DNA from: Lysinibacillus halotolerans | GTDB taxonomy: Bacteria > Bacillota > Bacilli > Bacillales_A > Planococcaceae | Direction of reading: 5' to 3' | NCBI RefSeq assembly: GCF_003711845.1 | Contig: NZ_RHLQ01000001.1 | Span: forward strand, 1 to 64,000 | DNA length: 64,000 nt | Shown here: positions 17,586 through 25,930 of the stretch, in pieces | Position numbering within the stretch: the stretch's first letter is position 1 | Layout: every line of letters starts with the position of its first letter | The notes under the pieces: generated by a model | Told to the model about the DNA's origin: nothing | The model's database searches: none | The model's input: only the letters and a program-made list of their open reading frames with translations | Position numbers and translations under genes: made by a program

Positions 17586-18638
17586 TTGAATAAATCCCTT
17601 GTTTATTTAATTATCTCGCTTATCATTGTGTTTTTTCTCAGCTTCTATAAGCTGGACTACTATATTATGAAACCTGGAAGTGCCTATGATGTAAGTGAAT
17701 TTGTTACGGTGGAAGACGGAGATAAAAATCATGAAGGAACAATGAGCTTAATGACGGTAGCAATGGCTCCAGCAACACCTCTTACATATGCGATCGCCTA
17801 TTTCAAAGACTTTGAAGAAATTTACAAAGAAGAAGAAGTTCGACAAGAGGAAGAGGACGATGAAGAATATAGTGTTCGGCAGCTTAAGTTAATGACGGAT
17901 TCTCAATTTAATGCCCTTTATATTGCTTTTCAAAGAGCAAAATTACCTTATACGATCGAGTATCATGGGGTAACGGTATTAAATGTTTTAAAAGATGGAG
18001 CAGCAGATGGTGAATTACATGCAGGTGATGAAATTGTTGAAGTGGATGGTCAGTTAATTGAAAAGGCACAGGAACTTACAAATATATTAAGTAAGAAGAA
18101 AGAAAATGACAAAGTACATCTTGTCATCGATCGTAACGATGAATTATTGGATCGGACTGTTTCATTAAAACCAATTCCTGGTGCAGAAAATAATCGGGTC
18201 GGGATTGGAATTACTTATTCTGAAAGTAAACTTATTAAAACTGAACCGAATGTGAAAGTAAATACTGAAAATATTGGTGGTCCTTCAGCGGGGTTAATGT
18301 TTACATTGGAAATATTAAACCAACTGCTCGATGAAGATTTAACAAAAGGTTATCATATTGCGGGTACCGGTGAAATGAATGAAGATGGCACTGTTGGGCG
18401 TATAGGTGGTATTGAGAAGAAAGTAGTAGCAGCAGATGAAGACGGAATCGAAATCTTTTTTGCTCCTGATGATGAAATAACCGATGAAATGCGTCATGCC
18501 GATCCGGATATAAAATCAAATTATGAAGCTGCTGTTGAAACAGCTAAAACAATCGGTACAGATATGGAAATTGTACCAGTTAAAACGATTGATGATGCTT
18601 TAGAATATTTAGAACAACTAAAACCAAAAAAAGGATGA
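17586..18638 (+). CDS. ylbL: PDZ-Lon membrane protease YlbL/DdcP
   Basis: 350-residue membrane-anchored serine protease. One N-terminal helix (about residues 5-22) is followed by a beta domain with a PDZ domain near residues 125-190 (VLNVLKDGAADGELHAGDEIVEVDGQ). The C-terminal Lon (S16) domain has Ser in GGPSAGLMF and Lys in IGGIEKKVVAA, the Ser-Lys dyad. In B. subtilis this protein (DdcP) helps remove the division inhibitor YneA after DNA damage. The start TTG 17586 is chosen with AGGAGGTG about 9 bases upstream; a GTG inside that site would add four residues. An acidic stretch near residue 85 (QEEEDDEEY) interrupts the usual sequence. Confidence 0.92.
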   Translation: MNKSLVYLIISLIIVFFLSFYKLDYYIMKPGSAYDVSEFVTVEDGDKNHEGTMSLMTVAMAPATPLTYAIAYFKDFEEIYKEEEVRQEEEDDEEYSVRQLKLMTDSQFNALYIAFQRAKLPYTIEYHGVTVLNVLKDGAADGELHAGDEIVEVDGQLIEKAQELTNILSKKKENDKVHLVIDRNDELLDRTVSLKPIPGAENNRVGIGITYSESKLIKTEPNVKVNTENIGGPSAGLMFTLEILNQLLDEDLTKGYHIAGTGEMNEDGTVGRIGGIEKKVVAADEDGIEIFFAPDDEITDEMRHADPDIKSNYEAAVETAKTIGTDMEIVPVKTIDDALEYLEQLKPKKG

Positions 18639-18659
18639 CATTATTGTCATCCCTTTTTA
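18626..18659 (+). terminator. Terminator after ylbL
   Basis: Stem AAAAGGATGACA / TGTCATCCCTTTT with a four-base loop TTAT. It overlaps the last codons of ylbL and lies before the stop of convergent tmcAL. Confidence 0.88.
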
Positions 18660-18666
18660 ATATTTT

Positions 18667-19875
18667 TTATAAACGAATAGGGGGAGTTTGATAATCCTTT
18701 GCTATCTTTTCTTTCGTTGATAATTCCACTCCTAGTGCATACATATCGGTTGCGCGGATGTCTAATGCAAGCATTGGGTCTTTAACAGAAGCAACTCGGC
18801 TTATTAATGGAAGGGTGAATTGTTTTTTCTTTTCCGATAAATAAGCTTGTCCAGTTGTTGTCATACCTAATAAGCGAATATAAGATGGTTTAGAAGATTG
18901 ATGAAGCTGTTCCTTCGTTATCCCAGTATAAATATGAGTAAGCATTCTTTGAAGCCTTGTCCAAGTGTACCTTTTTGATTTCACATTGTTCATAAAGTCG
19001 AAAAAGGAATCACTTTTTTTAGCAGCTTTTATTAGTGCATGTTCAATTCCTTCAGATACATCGGCGAATTGGGTTAACTGTTCTGGGGTATTTCTCAAAA
19101 TAGCGTAACGCAAGTATGACCATAATGATTCCCAATGGATAAATGTATGATATTGATTGTTCCAATTTTCCAGTTGTAAATAGGTTTCAGAAGGGACGTA
19201 TTTTTTCACCCTTTGTAATAATTGTTCTTCAAAAATGGCTTTTCGAATTCCAGTTGCACTAGCAATGGATGAATTGACATTGATGCTATCGTGATAGCCT
19301 GCTTGAATACGTTGAATGGTTGACGGTTCAATGGATAAATTCAATCGTTTCGCCGCTTCGATGTAGTGATAGCCTAAAATGTTATTTGGCTGAGATAAAT
19401 CAATTGTTGCTTTTGATACTTTTTGTCGCAGTTGCTCGTATGCCATATATAAACTTTGGGGATAACTAATCCCAGTTGTAACAAACTGTTTTATTAGCGA
19501 GTTGTATTCCTCTTCATGGGCTTTAATTAAATGATACGTATTGAAAAATGGTTCAATAGTGCCTTCTTCACTTCCGAAAGTAAAAGTTTCACATCCAATT
19601 GCATTTAAAAGCGTTATAGCCCCTTCTGCAAAGTGGGTAGCATGTCCAGTGCTAAAAACATAAGGAAGTTCGATAACAAGATCTATACCATTTTGTAATG
19701 CCATTTTTGTTCGATGCCATTTATCAACGAGAGACGGCTCACCTCGTTGTAAAAAATGTCCACTCATCACAGCAATGACGACATCGGCATTGGATTGATT
19801 TTTTGATTGTTTTGCATGATAAAGGTGTCCGTTATGAAACGGATTATATTCAACAACAACGCCGACTGCTTTCAT
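18667..19875 (-). CDS. tmcAL: tRNA(Met) cytidine acetate ligase TmcAL (YlbM)
   Basis: 402-residue enzyme that uses ATP and acetate to acetylate the wobble cytidine of elongator tRNA-Met. The nucleotidyltransferase core shows VVEYNPFHNGHLYH, an ATP-binding motif, and VMSGHFLQRGEPSLVDKWHR. HFAEGAI and FGSEEG follow, all hallmarks of YlbM. The C-terminal half is helical for tRNA contact. AGGAGTG precedes the ATG. The gene is opposite to ylbN-rpmF, with which it shares a divergent intergenic region. Confidence 0.94.
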   Translation of the reverse strand: MKAVGVVVEYNPFHNGHLYHAKQSKNQSNADVVIAVMSGHFLQRGEPSLVDKWHRTKMALQNGIDLVIELPYVFSTGHATHFAEGAITLLNAIGCETFTFGSEEGTIEPFFNTYHLIKAHEEEYNSLIKQFVTTGISYPQSLYMAYEQLRQKVSKATIDLSQPNNILGYHYIEAAKRLNLSIEPSTIQRIQAGYHDSINVNSSIASATGIRKAIFEEQLLQRVKKYVPSETYLQLENWNNQYHTFIHWESLWSYLRYAILRNTPEQLTQFADVSEGIEHALIKAAKKSDSFFDFMNNVKSKRYTWTRLQRMLTHIYTGITKEQLHQSSKPSYIRLLGMTTTGQAYLSEKKKQFTLPLISRVASVKDPMLALDIRATDMYALGVELSTKEKIAKDYQTPPIRL

Positions 19876-19960
19876 TTGCTACACTCCTAAAAATCATTTT
19901 TTCCTACTATCAATTTATAAAAATTATAGTACTCATTTTGTCTAGTGACAAGAAAATATC

Positions 19961-19989
19961 TTGACATCTAAAAATACACATTATATAAT
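19961..19989 (+). promoter_or_regulatory. Consensus sigma-A promoter of ylbN-rpmF
   Basis: TTGACA (19961-19966), 17 bases, TATAAT (19984-19989): a perfect match in both hexamers, as expected for a ribosomal-protein unit. Confidence 0.92.
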
Positions 19990-20018
19990 CAACATTGTTG
20001 TCTCGAGGTGATTAATGA

Positions 20019-20552
20019 ATGAAATGGTCAATTCATCAATTATCGAAGTATCGCCAAAATGGGATGCCGATAGATGCAGAAGTACAATTGGATGATGTAA
20101 TGAAACGAAACAAAGATATTCGTCATATTTCACCCGTTCATGTAAAAGGACACTGTACTTTCGGTGCATCGCAAATGACATGTCAATTTACGATGACAGC
20201 GACATTAACTCTTCCTGAATCTAGAACTTGGGAAGATGTTGAATATCCAATTGAAGTCGATGCAGTTGAGGTTTTCAGCTGGATAGATCCTGAACATCGT
20301 GGTCATGACGATGAAGATATACATTATATTGATGGTGAAGTAATCGACTTAAAACCAGTACTAGAAGAACTTGTACTTCTTGAAGTACCGATGCAAGTAT
20401 TTAAAGAGGATACGGAAGGAAAAGTACAAGGCGGTAAAGGCTGGAGCTATTCAACTGATGAAGATGTTGCTCGTCAAAAGGAAAATGACGAACCAAAAGT
20501 GGATCCAAGACTTGCTGATTTAGCTAAGTATTTTGATCAAACAGATGAATAG
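20019..20552 (+). CDS. ylbN: YceD/YlbN-family protein (DUF177)
   Basis: 177-residue acidic protein of the YceD/DUF177 family that accompanies rpmF in most bacteria. E. coli YceD and its plant homologue are linked to 23S rRNA processing. The family core CTFGASQMTCQFTMTATLTLPESRTW and the C-terminal VDPRLADLAKYFD are visible. GAGGTG lies before ATG. It follows a consensus promoter and precedes rpmF by 24 bases; both form one transcript ending at the terminator at 20771. Confidence 0.92.
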   Translation: MKWSIHQLSKYRQNGMPIDAEVQLDDVMKRNKDIRHISPVHVKGHCTFGASQMTCQFTMTATLTLPESRTWEDVEYPIEVDAVEVFSWIDPEHRGHDDEDIHYIDGEVIDLKPVLEELVLLEVPMQVFKEDTEGKVQGGKGWSYSTDEDVARQKENDEPKVDPRLADLAKYFDQTDE

Positions 20553-20576
20553 ATAATCTGTAAGGAGGTGCCAATA

Positions 20577-20750
20577 ATGGCTGTACCATTTAGAAGAACT
20601 TCTAAAACTGCAAAAAGAAAGCGTCGTACGCATTTCAAATTATCTGTACCTGGTATGGTAGCATGCCCAAACTGTGGCGAAGCAACATTAGCTCACCACG
20701 TTTGTAAAGCTTGTGGACACTACAAAGGTAAAGAAGTAGTTAGTAAATAA
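20577..20750 (+). CDS. rpmF: 50S ribosomal protein L32, zinc-binding form
   Basis: 57-residue L32 beginning [19 protein letters not shown]. Four zinc-ligand cysteines in [20 protein letters not shown] (two CxxC pairs) mark the zinc-containing, not the zinc-independent, paralogue. ATG 20577 is preceded by AGGAGGTG; an earlier in-frame GTG lies within that ribosome site. Part of the ylbN-rpmF operon. Confidence 0.97.
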   Translation: MAVPFRRTSKTAKRKRRTHFKLSVPGMVACPNCGEATLAHHVCKACGHYKGKEVVSK

Positions 20751-20770
20751 TTCAGTATTTACTAATGATA

Positions 20771-20811
20771 AGGCTATTAGAGAGACCATGGCTCTCTAAT
20801 AGCCTTTTTTA
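20771..20811 (+). terminator. Terminator after rpmF
   Basis: Stem AGGCTATTAGAGAG / CTCTCTAATAGCCT followed by T6. Confidence 0.95.
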
Positions 20812-20867
20812 TTTGTTTAAATAAATGAAAGTATAAAACAAAAGGAATTCCTATATTAGAAACTCCC

Positions 20868-20896
20868 TTGTAAATTATAGACAGCTCCTTTACTAT
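20868..20896 (+). promoter_or_regulatory. Possible promoter of the crotonase gene
   Basis: TTGTAA (20868-20873), 17 bases, TACTAT (20891-20896), 40 bases before the GTG start. Confidence 0.45.
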
Positions 20897-20935
20897 TTTA
20901 ATGGAATAGGTTCATTTTAAAGGGGATGTTTAGTT

Positions 20936-21697
20936 GTGGCTTACAAAATGGAGAACAATGATGGGATTGTAACCTTTACGATTGATCGACAAGAAAAAAG
21001 AAATGCGGTCAATGATGAAGTGATGGAAGGATTAAAAGAAACGATTTCATATATCAAACATCAACAAGATGTTCGTTTTTTAGTCGTAACGGGTAGCGGT
21101 GAAAAAGCCTTTTGCTCTGGTGGAGATTTGTCTGAATTTCATAGTCTTCATACTGAAGAAGAAGCCTTTAGTATGCTTAGTAAAATGGGACATATTTTAT
21201 ATGACTTAGCTACTTTACGTGTGCCAACGATTGCCCTTGTTAACGGAGCGGCGGTTGGTGGAGGGTGTGAAATTGCAACGGCTTGTGATTTTCGTCTCGT
21301 TGCTAGTCATGTTAAATGTGGATTTATTCAAGGAACTCTATCGATCACAAGTGGTTGGGGTGGAGGAACTTATCTATTTGAAAGAGGTTTACGACATGAC
21401 CACGCTTTAAAAATGCTAATAGACGCTAAAAGTTATAACGCACAACGTTTATATGAAATGGGTTGGGCGTCAGTCGTATTTGAAGGTTCAAAGGAAAAAG
21501 CCCTTGAAAATTTCATTGTTGATATGAGGGAAATACATCCATCCGTCCACCAAGCGTATAAAGAGATACAACTTCGAAATTGGAAAGAAAAAAATATGTA
21601 TGAACGCGTGATGGAAGAGATTCGATTATGTGCAAAACTATGGGAAAGTGACGCTCATAATGAAGCTGTTCAACGCTTTTTAAATAAATCAAAATAG
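20936..21697 (+). CDS. Enoyl-CoA hydratase/isomerase (crotonase) family protein
   Basis: 253-residue crotonase-fold protein. The CoA-binding and oxyanion region is clear: RKNAVN-like KRNAVND near residue 21, FCSGGDL (59-65) and NGAAVGGGCE (103-112). Crotonases that hydrate enoyl-CoA use two glutamates 20 residues apart. The first is present (E112) but the second position is Gln (Q132 in FIQGTLS). It may therefore be an isomerase, decarboxylase or other crotonase rather than a classical hydratase. Start GTG has AAGGGG about 10 bases upstream. It stands alone between two terminators; this gene is not in the B. subtilis ylb order. Substrate is unknown. Confidence 0.85.
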   Translation: MAYKMENNDGIVTFTIDRQEKRNAVNDEVMEGLKETISYIKHQQDVRFLVVTGSGEKAFCSGGDLSEFHSLHTEEEAFSMLSKMGHILYDLATLRVPTIALVNGAAVGGGCEIATACDFRLVASHVKCGFIQGTLSITSGWGGGTYLFERGLRHDHALKMLIDAKSYNAQRLYEMGWASVVFEGSKEKALENFIVDMREIHPSVHQAYKEIQLRNWKEKNMYERVMEEIRLCAKLWESDAHNEAVQRFLNKSK

Positions 21698-21701
21698 TGA
21701 A

Positions 21702-21735
21702 TGCGCCCTCGTGTAGAGAGGCGTTTTTATTTTTT
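21702..21735 (+). terminator. Weak terminator after the crotonase gene
   Basis: CGCCCTC pairs with GAGAGGCG (one bulge) followed by TTTTTATTTTTT. Confidence 0.6.
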
Positions 21736-21854
21736 GTTTTTATATAGAAAGGGAGTAGAAAGAAATTAATAGGTCTCAACCTATTTTTCTATGATTGTTA
21801 TTCTATTTAATCTATTGACCTGCATATAGTAGTAAAAAATGAGAGGTGATAGAA

Positions 21855-22238
21855 ATGGATGGAAAAAGACGTAAAGATCAGTGGACAGCAGATGACGATG
21901 AAAAATTAGCTGAAATCGTTATTCAAGCTGTTCAAAATGGTAAAACACAACTTGAAGCATTTGCTGAAGCGGCGAGTGTATTAAATCGTACAAAACAAGC
22001 GTGCGGTTTTCGATGGAATAAAACATTACGTCAACAATATGGCCAAATGTTAAATAGTGTGAGAAAGCGTCCGAAGCAATTAATGCGCAGCCATTTAAAA
22101 CTAGCACTTAGTAGTTTTGATGAATTAACAGAAGCATATAATGAACTAGAAATAAAATATCGGGAATTACAAACTGAACATGAAAGAATTTTAAAATGGC
22201 TACAACAAGGGGCAAGCTTCATCGAACATCAAAAATAA
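21855..22238 (+). CDS. RsfA-family (YlbO-like) transcription factor
   Basis: 127-residue Myb/SANT-like DNA-binding protein of the RsfA family. In Bacillus, RsfA and its relative YlbO (GerR-type at this locus) tune forespore or mother-cell gene expression. The N-terminal DQWTADDDEKLAEIVIQAVQNG and RTKQACGFRWNKTLR form the helix-turn-helix. The C-terminal 60 residues are a likely coiled coil (FDELTEAYNELEIKYRELQTEHERI). ATG 21855 is chosen with GAGAGGTG 6 bases upstream. Synteny after rpmF equals ylbO. The exact regulon cannot be read from the sequence. Confidence 0.85.
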   Translation: MDGKRRKDQWTADDDEKLAEIVIQAVQNGKTQLEAFAEAASVLNRTKQACGFRWNKTLRQQYGQMLNSVRKRPKQLMRSHLKLALSSFDELTEAYNELEIKYRELQTEHERILKWLQQGASFIEHQK

Positions 22239-22416
22239 ATGTTTGAAAATTTATTTTTGAATTAAATAAAATGTTGAATAGATAGGCAATACCGGATTTT
22301 TATTCCAATCTTTTATTTGAGAACATTAAGAGGGAAATATGTATTTTCTTTTGTTCTTTTTGGCAAAAGAGATTGCAACAGGTTCATGCATTCATGGATT
22401 TATTTACTTTATTAAT

Positions 22417-22453
22417 AGTAGACAAAAAGTTTCATCGGAATAGTTTGTCTACT
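22417..22453. repeat. Perfect 10-base inverted repeat, unexplained
   Basis: AGTAGACAAA (22417-22426) and TTTGTCTACT (22444-22453) around a 17-base spacer. No T run follows on either strand, so it is not an obvious terminator. An operator or a cruciform is possible. Confidence 0.6.
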
Positions 22454-22517
22454 GATTTATCTATGCATTTAAAAAGGAATAACAAACAAATTACATTACC
22501 GTATCGAAAAAATCCGG

Positions 22518-22523
22518 TATAAT
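22518..22523 (+). promoter_or_regulatory. -10 box (TATAAT) upstream of panE
   Basis: Perfect TATAAT; the hexamer 17 bases upstream (ATTACC) is a poor -35. A transcript from here would begin with the hairpin at 22537. Confidence 0.45.
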
Positions 22524-22536
22524 AGTAAAAAATACA

Positions 22537-22568
22537 AGGTCTGCCTCATCGGGTAGACCTTTACTTTT
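22537..22568 (+). terminator. Hairpin just upstream of panE (terminator or attenuator)
   Basis: AGGTCTGCC pairs with GGTAGACCT (one G-T pair) across a short loop, then TTACTTTT. It could end rsfA transcription or attenuate panE. Confidence 0.65.
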
Positions 22569-22591
22569 CGTTCGTAATAGGAGGTGACGAT

Positions 22592-23494
22592 TTGGATATT
22601 ATTGTGATTGGAGCTGGTTCGGTCGGTATGTTAGTTGCCAGCTTTTTATCAGAATGCAATGACACTGTAAAGTTAATCGTTCGTAGAGAAAACCAAGCAG
22701 AACAACTTTTACGGCATGGCTTAGTACGGAAAAATTTAGATGGTACAATGACCAAAACAAAAGTCCAAGTAGCAATGGATTTAGAAGGTATTTCAAAACA
22801 ATCGATTGTTATAATTGCAGTGAAATATGGGGAATTAAATCAAATTTATCCTATACTTCGTACCATCCATGAAGATATCCCACTCCTCTTTTTACAAAAT
22901 GGTTTAGCCCACTTAGAAGAAGCAGTTCAACTACCACAGAAAACAATCGCCTTTGGTTCTTGTCAGTTCGGTGCTGAAAGGGAAAATGATTATACGATCG
23001 TACATCGAGGACAAGGTGTTTTAAAAATTGCTATGGAAAGGGGCACGGCAACACCGTTTCATTTATTTTCACAAAAAACGAATGAATTATTTCAAGTTAC
23101 TTTTGTAGAAAATGTAGAAGACATGCTATTCGAAAAAGCTTTATTGAATTGTTTTATCAATCCGTTAACCGCAATTTTGCGAGTGAAAAATGGTATGTTA
23201 ATAGAAAATCCACATACCTATAAATTATTGGAGAAATTATATAATGAGCTTATGATTGCTTTTCCGGAGAAAAAAGCCATATTTCCTTTTGAAGAAGTGG
23301 AAAAGTTATGTAGGAAAACAGCTATAAACACTTCATCCATGTTAGCGGACATTTTACATAAAAGACCGACGGAAATTGATACAATTGTTGGAGCGGTTTT
23401 AAAAAGAGCAGCAAAAAGAGGGAAAACTTTACCGATATTAACTACACTATATCATTTAATAGTAGCGATAGAAGAGAGCGGTGAGAAAATGTGA
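22592..23494 (+). CDS. panE: 2-dehydropantoate 2-reductase (KPR family, YlbQ position)
   Basis: 300-residue NADPH-dependent reductase family member. PanE reduces ketopantoate to pantoate for CoA synthesis. The Rossmann motif GAGSVGML (residues 6-13) opens the protein. The catalytic Lys lies in MLFEKALLNCFINPLTAIL, and the C-terminal substrate loop has NTSSMLADILHKRPTEID, a KPR hallmark. It starts with TTG after AGGAGGTG. In B. subtilis ylbQ is at this place. Because genomes can carry several KPR-family paralogues, pantoate synthesis is likely but not certain. Its stop overlaps the next start (ATGTGA). Confidence 0.85.
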   Translation: MDIIVIGAGSVGMLVASFLSECNDTVKLIVRRENQAEQLLRHGLVRKNLDGTMTKTKVQVAMDLEGISKQSIVIIAVKYGELNQIYPILRTIHEDIPLLFLQNGLAHLEEAVQLPQKTIAFGSCQFGAERENDYTIVHRGQGVLKIAMERGTATPFHLFSQKTNELFQVTFVENVEDMLFEKALLNCFINPLTAILRVKNGMLIENPHTYKLLEKLYNELMIAFPEKKAIFPFEEVEKLCRKTAINTSSMLADILHKRPTEIDTIVGAVLKRAAKRGKTLPILTTLYHLIVAIEESGEKM

Positions 23495-23883
23495 AAACAA
23501 TGATTCAATACATCGTAAGTACAATTATATTTTTCCCTATCATTTTGTTTTTCTTTACATATGTTATTTGGCGAAAACGTAAAAAGAGTAATATTCAATC
23601 GATAGGAAGGGCATCGGATGTTACGACCTTCGTATTGTTTTTCTCAGTTCCCCTTTCGATTTCTAGTTTATGGGGAGGAAATTATAGTGGAATCGTCTTT
23701 ATAGTGGCTATTTTTATTGCCATAATTTTTACATACATAGATTGGCGTACGAAAAAGGAAATAAAAATTTTATCGTTGTTTAAAAAAATATGGCGATTAT
23801 TCTTCATTTTATTAACCCTTTCCTATTTCGTTATTTGGATTGTAGGATTAATTCAAAGTATAATAAACTATGTCATGATTTAA
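23491..23883 (+). CDS. DUF3397-type small membrane protein
   Basis: 130-residue protein with four predicted helices, coupled to panE by a 4-base overlap (GTG start). Family features resembling DUF3397 include the N-terminal helix pair around VIWRKRKKS and DVTTFVLFFSVPLSISSLWG. Such genes commonly stand upstream of bshC in Bacillales. No function is known and no catalytic residues are evident. Confidence 0.7.
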   Translation: MKTMIQYIVSTIIFFPIILFFFTYVIWRKRKKSNIQSIGRASDVTTFVLFFSVPLSISSLWGGNYSGIVFIVAIFIAIIFTYIDWRTKKEIKILSLFKKIWRLFFILLTLSYFVIWIVGLIQSIINYVMI

Positions 23884-24014
23884 AATAAGCATTTTCTTTT
23901 GAAGAACTTGATGGAAGGTTTACAATATAGAAAGTGAATTATAAATATAACAGATTAGATAGAAATTAGAACATCTTTTAGATAACTGTTCAATGAGTAG
24001 AGGAGATATTTTTT

Positions 24015-25631
24015 ATGAGGCTGGAACAGATTGAACTACCAGTTAATAATCAATTATTAGATGATTATTGGTCTGGAAGTGAAAAATTAAAACCATTTTA
24101 TGAGTATGAGTATAATGATGAATCATTTATTACTCGATTCAATTATTTAAAATCAAAATATTACGAAACAAAAGAGTTAAGTAAAATTATTCGCTCTTAT
24201 ATGGAACCTCTAGGTATTTCCAATAAAATTGAAGGAAATTTAAGTGCCCTTGAAAATGGTTCAGTTGCTATAGTAGGTGGACAACAAGCTGGAATATTAA
24301 CAGGTCCCTTATACTCTATTCATAAAGCAATTTCCGTTATTTTGTTAGCGAAAGAGCAAAGTGAAAAATTAAACGAAAGAGTTGTGCCGATTTTTTGGAT
24401 TGCTGGCGAGGATCACGATTTAGATGAAATTAATCATACTTATACAATCGTCAATGGGGCTCCGAAGAAAAGGGTTTATCATGAACGATCAAATAAAAAG
24501 ACGATGGCCTCAACAACTCCGATTCGCCAAGATGAAATGCGTCAATTGTTGAATAAAATTTTCCAAGATTTCGGTGAAACGGCATATACACATGATCTAT
24601 ATAAATCATGTCTTCAACAACTCGAAAAAAGTGAAACATTCACTGATTTCTTTGCGCGACTGATGAATGAATTTTTTAAAACCGAAGGCCTTTTAATGGT
24701 TGATGCCGCATACACACCATTCCGCCAATATGAATCGTCTTATTTTGTGAAAATCATTGAGCAAAACGAGAAAATTGCAAAGGCAGTAGTGGACAAGGAA
24801 CGGTTATTACATAATGAAGGTTTTGGTACTCCAATTAATGCAACGGTAACGAATGCCAACCTTTTTTATGTGCAAGAAGGTGAGCGCTATTTATTAGAAA
24901 GAAAGGACCATTATTACCAAGATTCAACTGGACTTATAAAACTTTCTGAAGAACAACTCTTAAATGTTGCGAAAACAAAACCGGAACAGTTAAGTAATAA
25001 CGTTGTGACAAGACCTTTAATGCAAGAAATGACCATTCCTGTATTAGCTTTCGTTGGGGGCCCTGGAGAATTAGCATATTGGGGAACTTTGAAAGATGCA
25101 TTTTATGCAATGGATTTACAAATGCCTATATTGGCACCGAGGTTAAATATTACTTTAGTGGATCGAAAAGTAGATCAACTACTATCAGCGTATGAATTAT
25201 CTGTCCCAGAAGTTCTATTAGGAAAAGCGCAAAGTTTGAAGGCGCAATATATCGAAAGTGTTCAAGATTTGGAAGCAAAAAAGCAAATTGAACATGTACA
25301 CCAATTATTAAAAGAACAATATGAAAAATTAAATAGCCATTTGAATACCCAGGATTTAAATTTACATTCGATTGTAGAGAAAAATTTAAAATATCATAAA
25401 GTACAACTGAACTATTTAAGTAAAAAAATTGAGCAGCAAGTGTTCAATAAACACGAAAAGATCATTCGTCAGTTTGATTTAATCAACGCAGAGATCTATC
25501 CGAATGATAATTTCCAAGAAAGAGTTTATAACCCTTATCAATATTTGAACAGTTATGGACCGAATTTTATACAGGATTTATGTGCTTTACCTTTGTCGAT
25601 TTCACGTAATCATTATGTCATTCATCTGTAA
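24015..25631 (+). CDS. bshC: Bacillithiol synthase (cysteine-adding enzyme) BshC
   Basis: 538-residue enzyme (YllA) that joins cysteine to glucosaminyl-malate in the last step of bacillithiol synthesis. Rossmann-like core motifs are VGGQQAGILTGPLYSIHKA (about residue 92) and PIFWIAGEDHDLDEINHTY (about 130). PRLNITLVDRKVD follows, and a long coiled-coil helix pair spans about residues 395-470. AGAGGAG lies 11 bases before ATG. Length fits the family. It ends at a strong terminator, then the dcw cluster begins. Confidence 0.95.
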   Translation: MRLEQIELPVNNQLLDDYWSGSEKLKPFYEYEYNDESFITRFNYLKSKYYETKELSKIIRSYMEPLGISNKIEGNLSALENGSVAIVGGQQAGILTGPLYSIHKAISVILLAKEQSEKLNERVVPIFWIAGEDHDLDEINHTYTIVNGAPKKRVYHERSNKKTMASTTPIRQDEMRQLLNKIFQDFGETAYTHDLYKSCLQQLEKSETFTDFFARLMNEFFKTEGLLMVDAAYTPFRQYESSYFVKIIEQNEKIAKAVVDKERLLHNEGFGTPINATVTNANLFYVQEGERYLLERKDHYYQDSTGLIKLSEEQLLNVAKTKPEQLSNNVVTRPLMQEMTIPVLAFVGGPGELAYWGTLKDAFYAMDLQMPILAPRLNITLVDRKVDQLLSAYELSVPEVLLGKAQSLKAQYIESVQDLEAKKQIEHVHQLLKEQYEKLNSHLNTQDLNLHSIVEKNLKYHKVQLNYLSKKIEQQVFNKHEKIIRQFDLINAEIYPNDNFQERVYNPYQYLNSYGPNFIQDLCALPLSISRNHYVIHL

Positions 25632-25653
25632 TATACGATCCTTTTTTTATGAT

Positions 25654-25697
25654 ACTGTTCCAAAAGTTAGCATTTTAACTTTTGGAACAGTTTTTTT
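25654..25697 (+). terminator. Terminator after bshC
   Basis: Stem ACTGTTCCAAAAGTTA / TAACTTTTGGAACAGT with T7. Confidence 0.95.
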
Positions 25698-25876
25698 ATG
25701 TCTAAATACCTAAAAACGGACCTAATTTGCAGAGGTGGAATGGATTTGATAAGTAAAAAGTTGTCTATGAATGTTGAAATGTCTTAGATTGTTGAGTCGA
25801 ATTTCATAAAACGGAAAATGTAGAAAAGTACTATATACATAAATTATAAAAAGTTCTTAACAATCTCTTTAAAAAT

Positions 25877-25920
25877 GTGGAGGAAAGTGGGGGAATGTGG
25901 TACATTATTTACTAAAGTGG
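25877..25920 (+). promoter_or_regulatory. MraZ operator: phased GTGG repeats
   Basis: GTGG recurs at 25877, 25887 and 25897, an exact 10-base period, with a fourth copy 20 bases on at 25917. MraZ is known to bind GTGGG-type direct repeats upstream of its own gene, which begins 11 bases after the last copy. It implies autoregulation of the dcw operon. Confidence 0.85.
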
Positions 25921-25930
25921 GGTGAGTAGC

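Larger units (their letters stand above)
22239..22591. other. 353-bp gap between rsfA-like gene and panE
   Basis: I see no coding frame. B. subtilis has ylbP here, and I found no clear ylbP remnant. The gap holds a 10-base inverted repeat at 22417-22453, a TATAAT at 22518 and a hairpin at 22537, listed separately. Confidence 0.7.
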
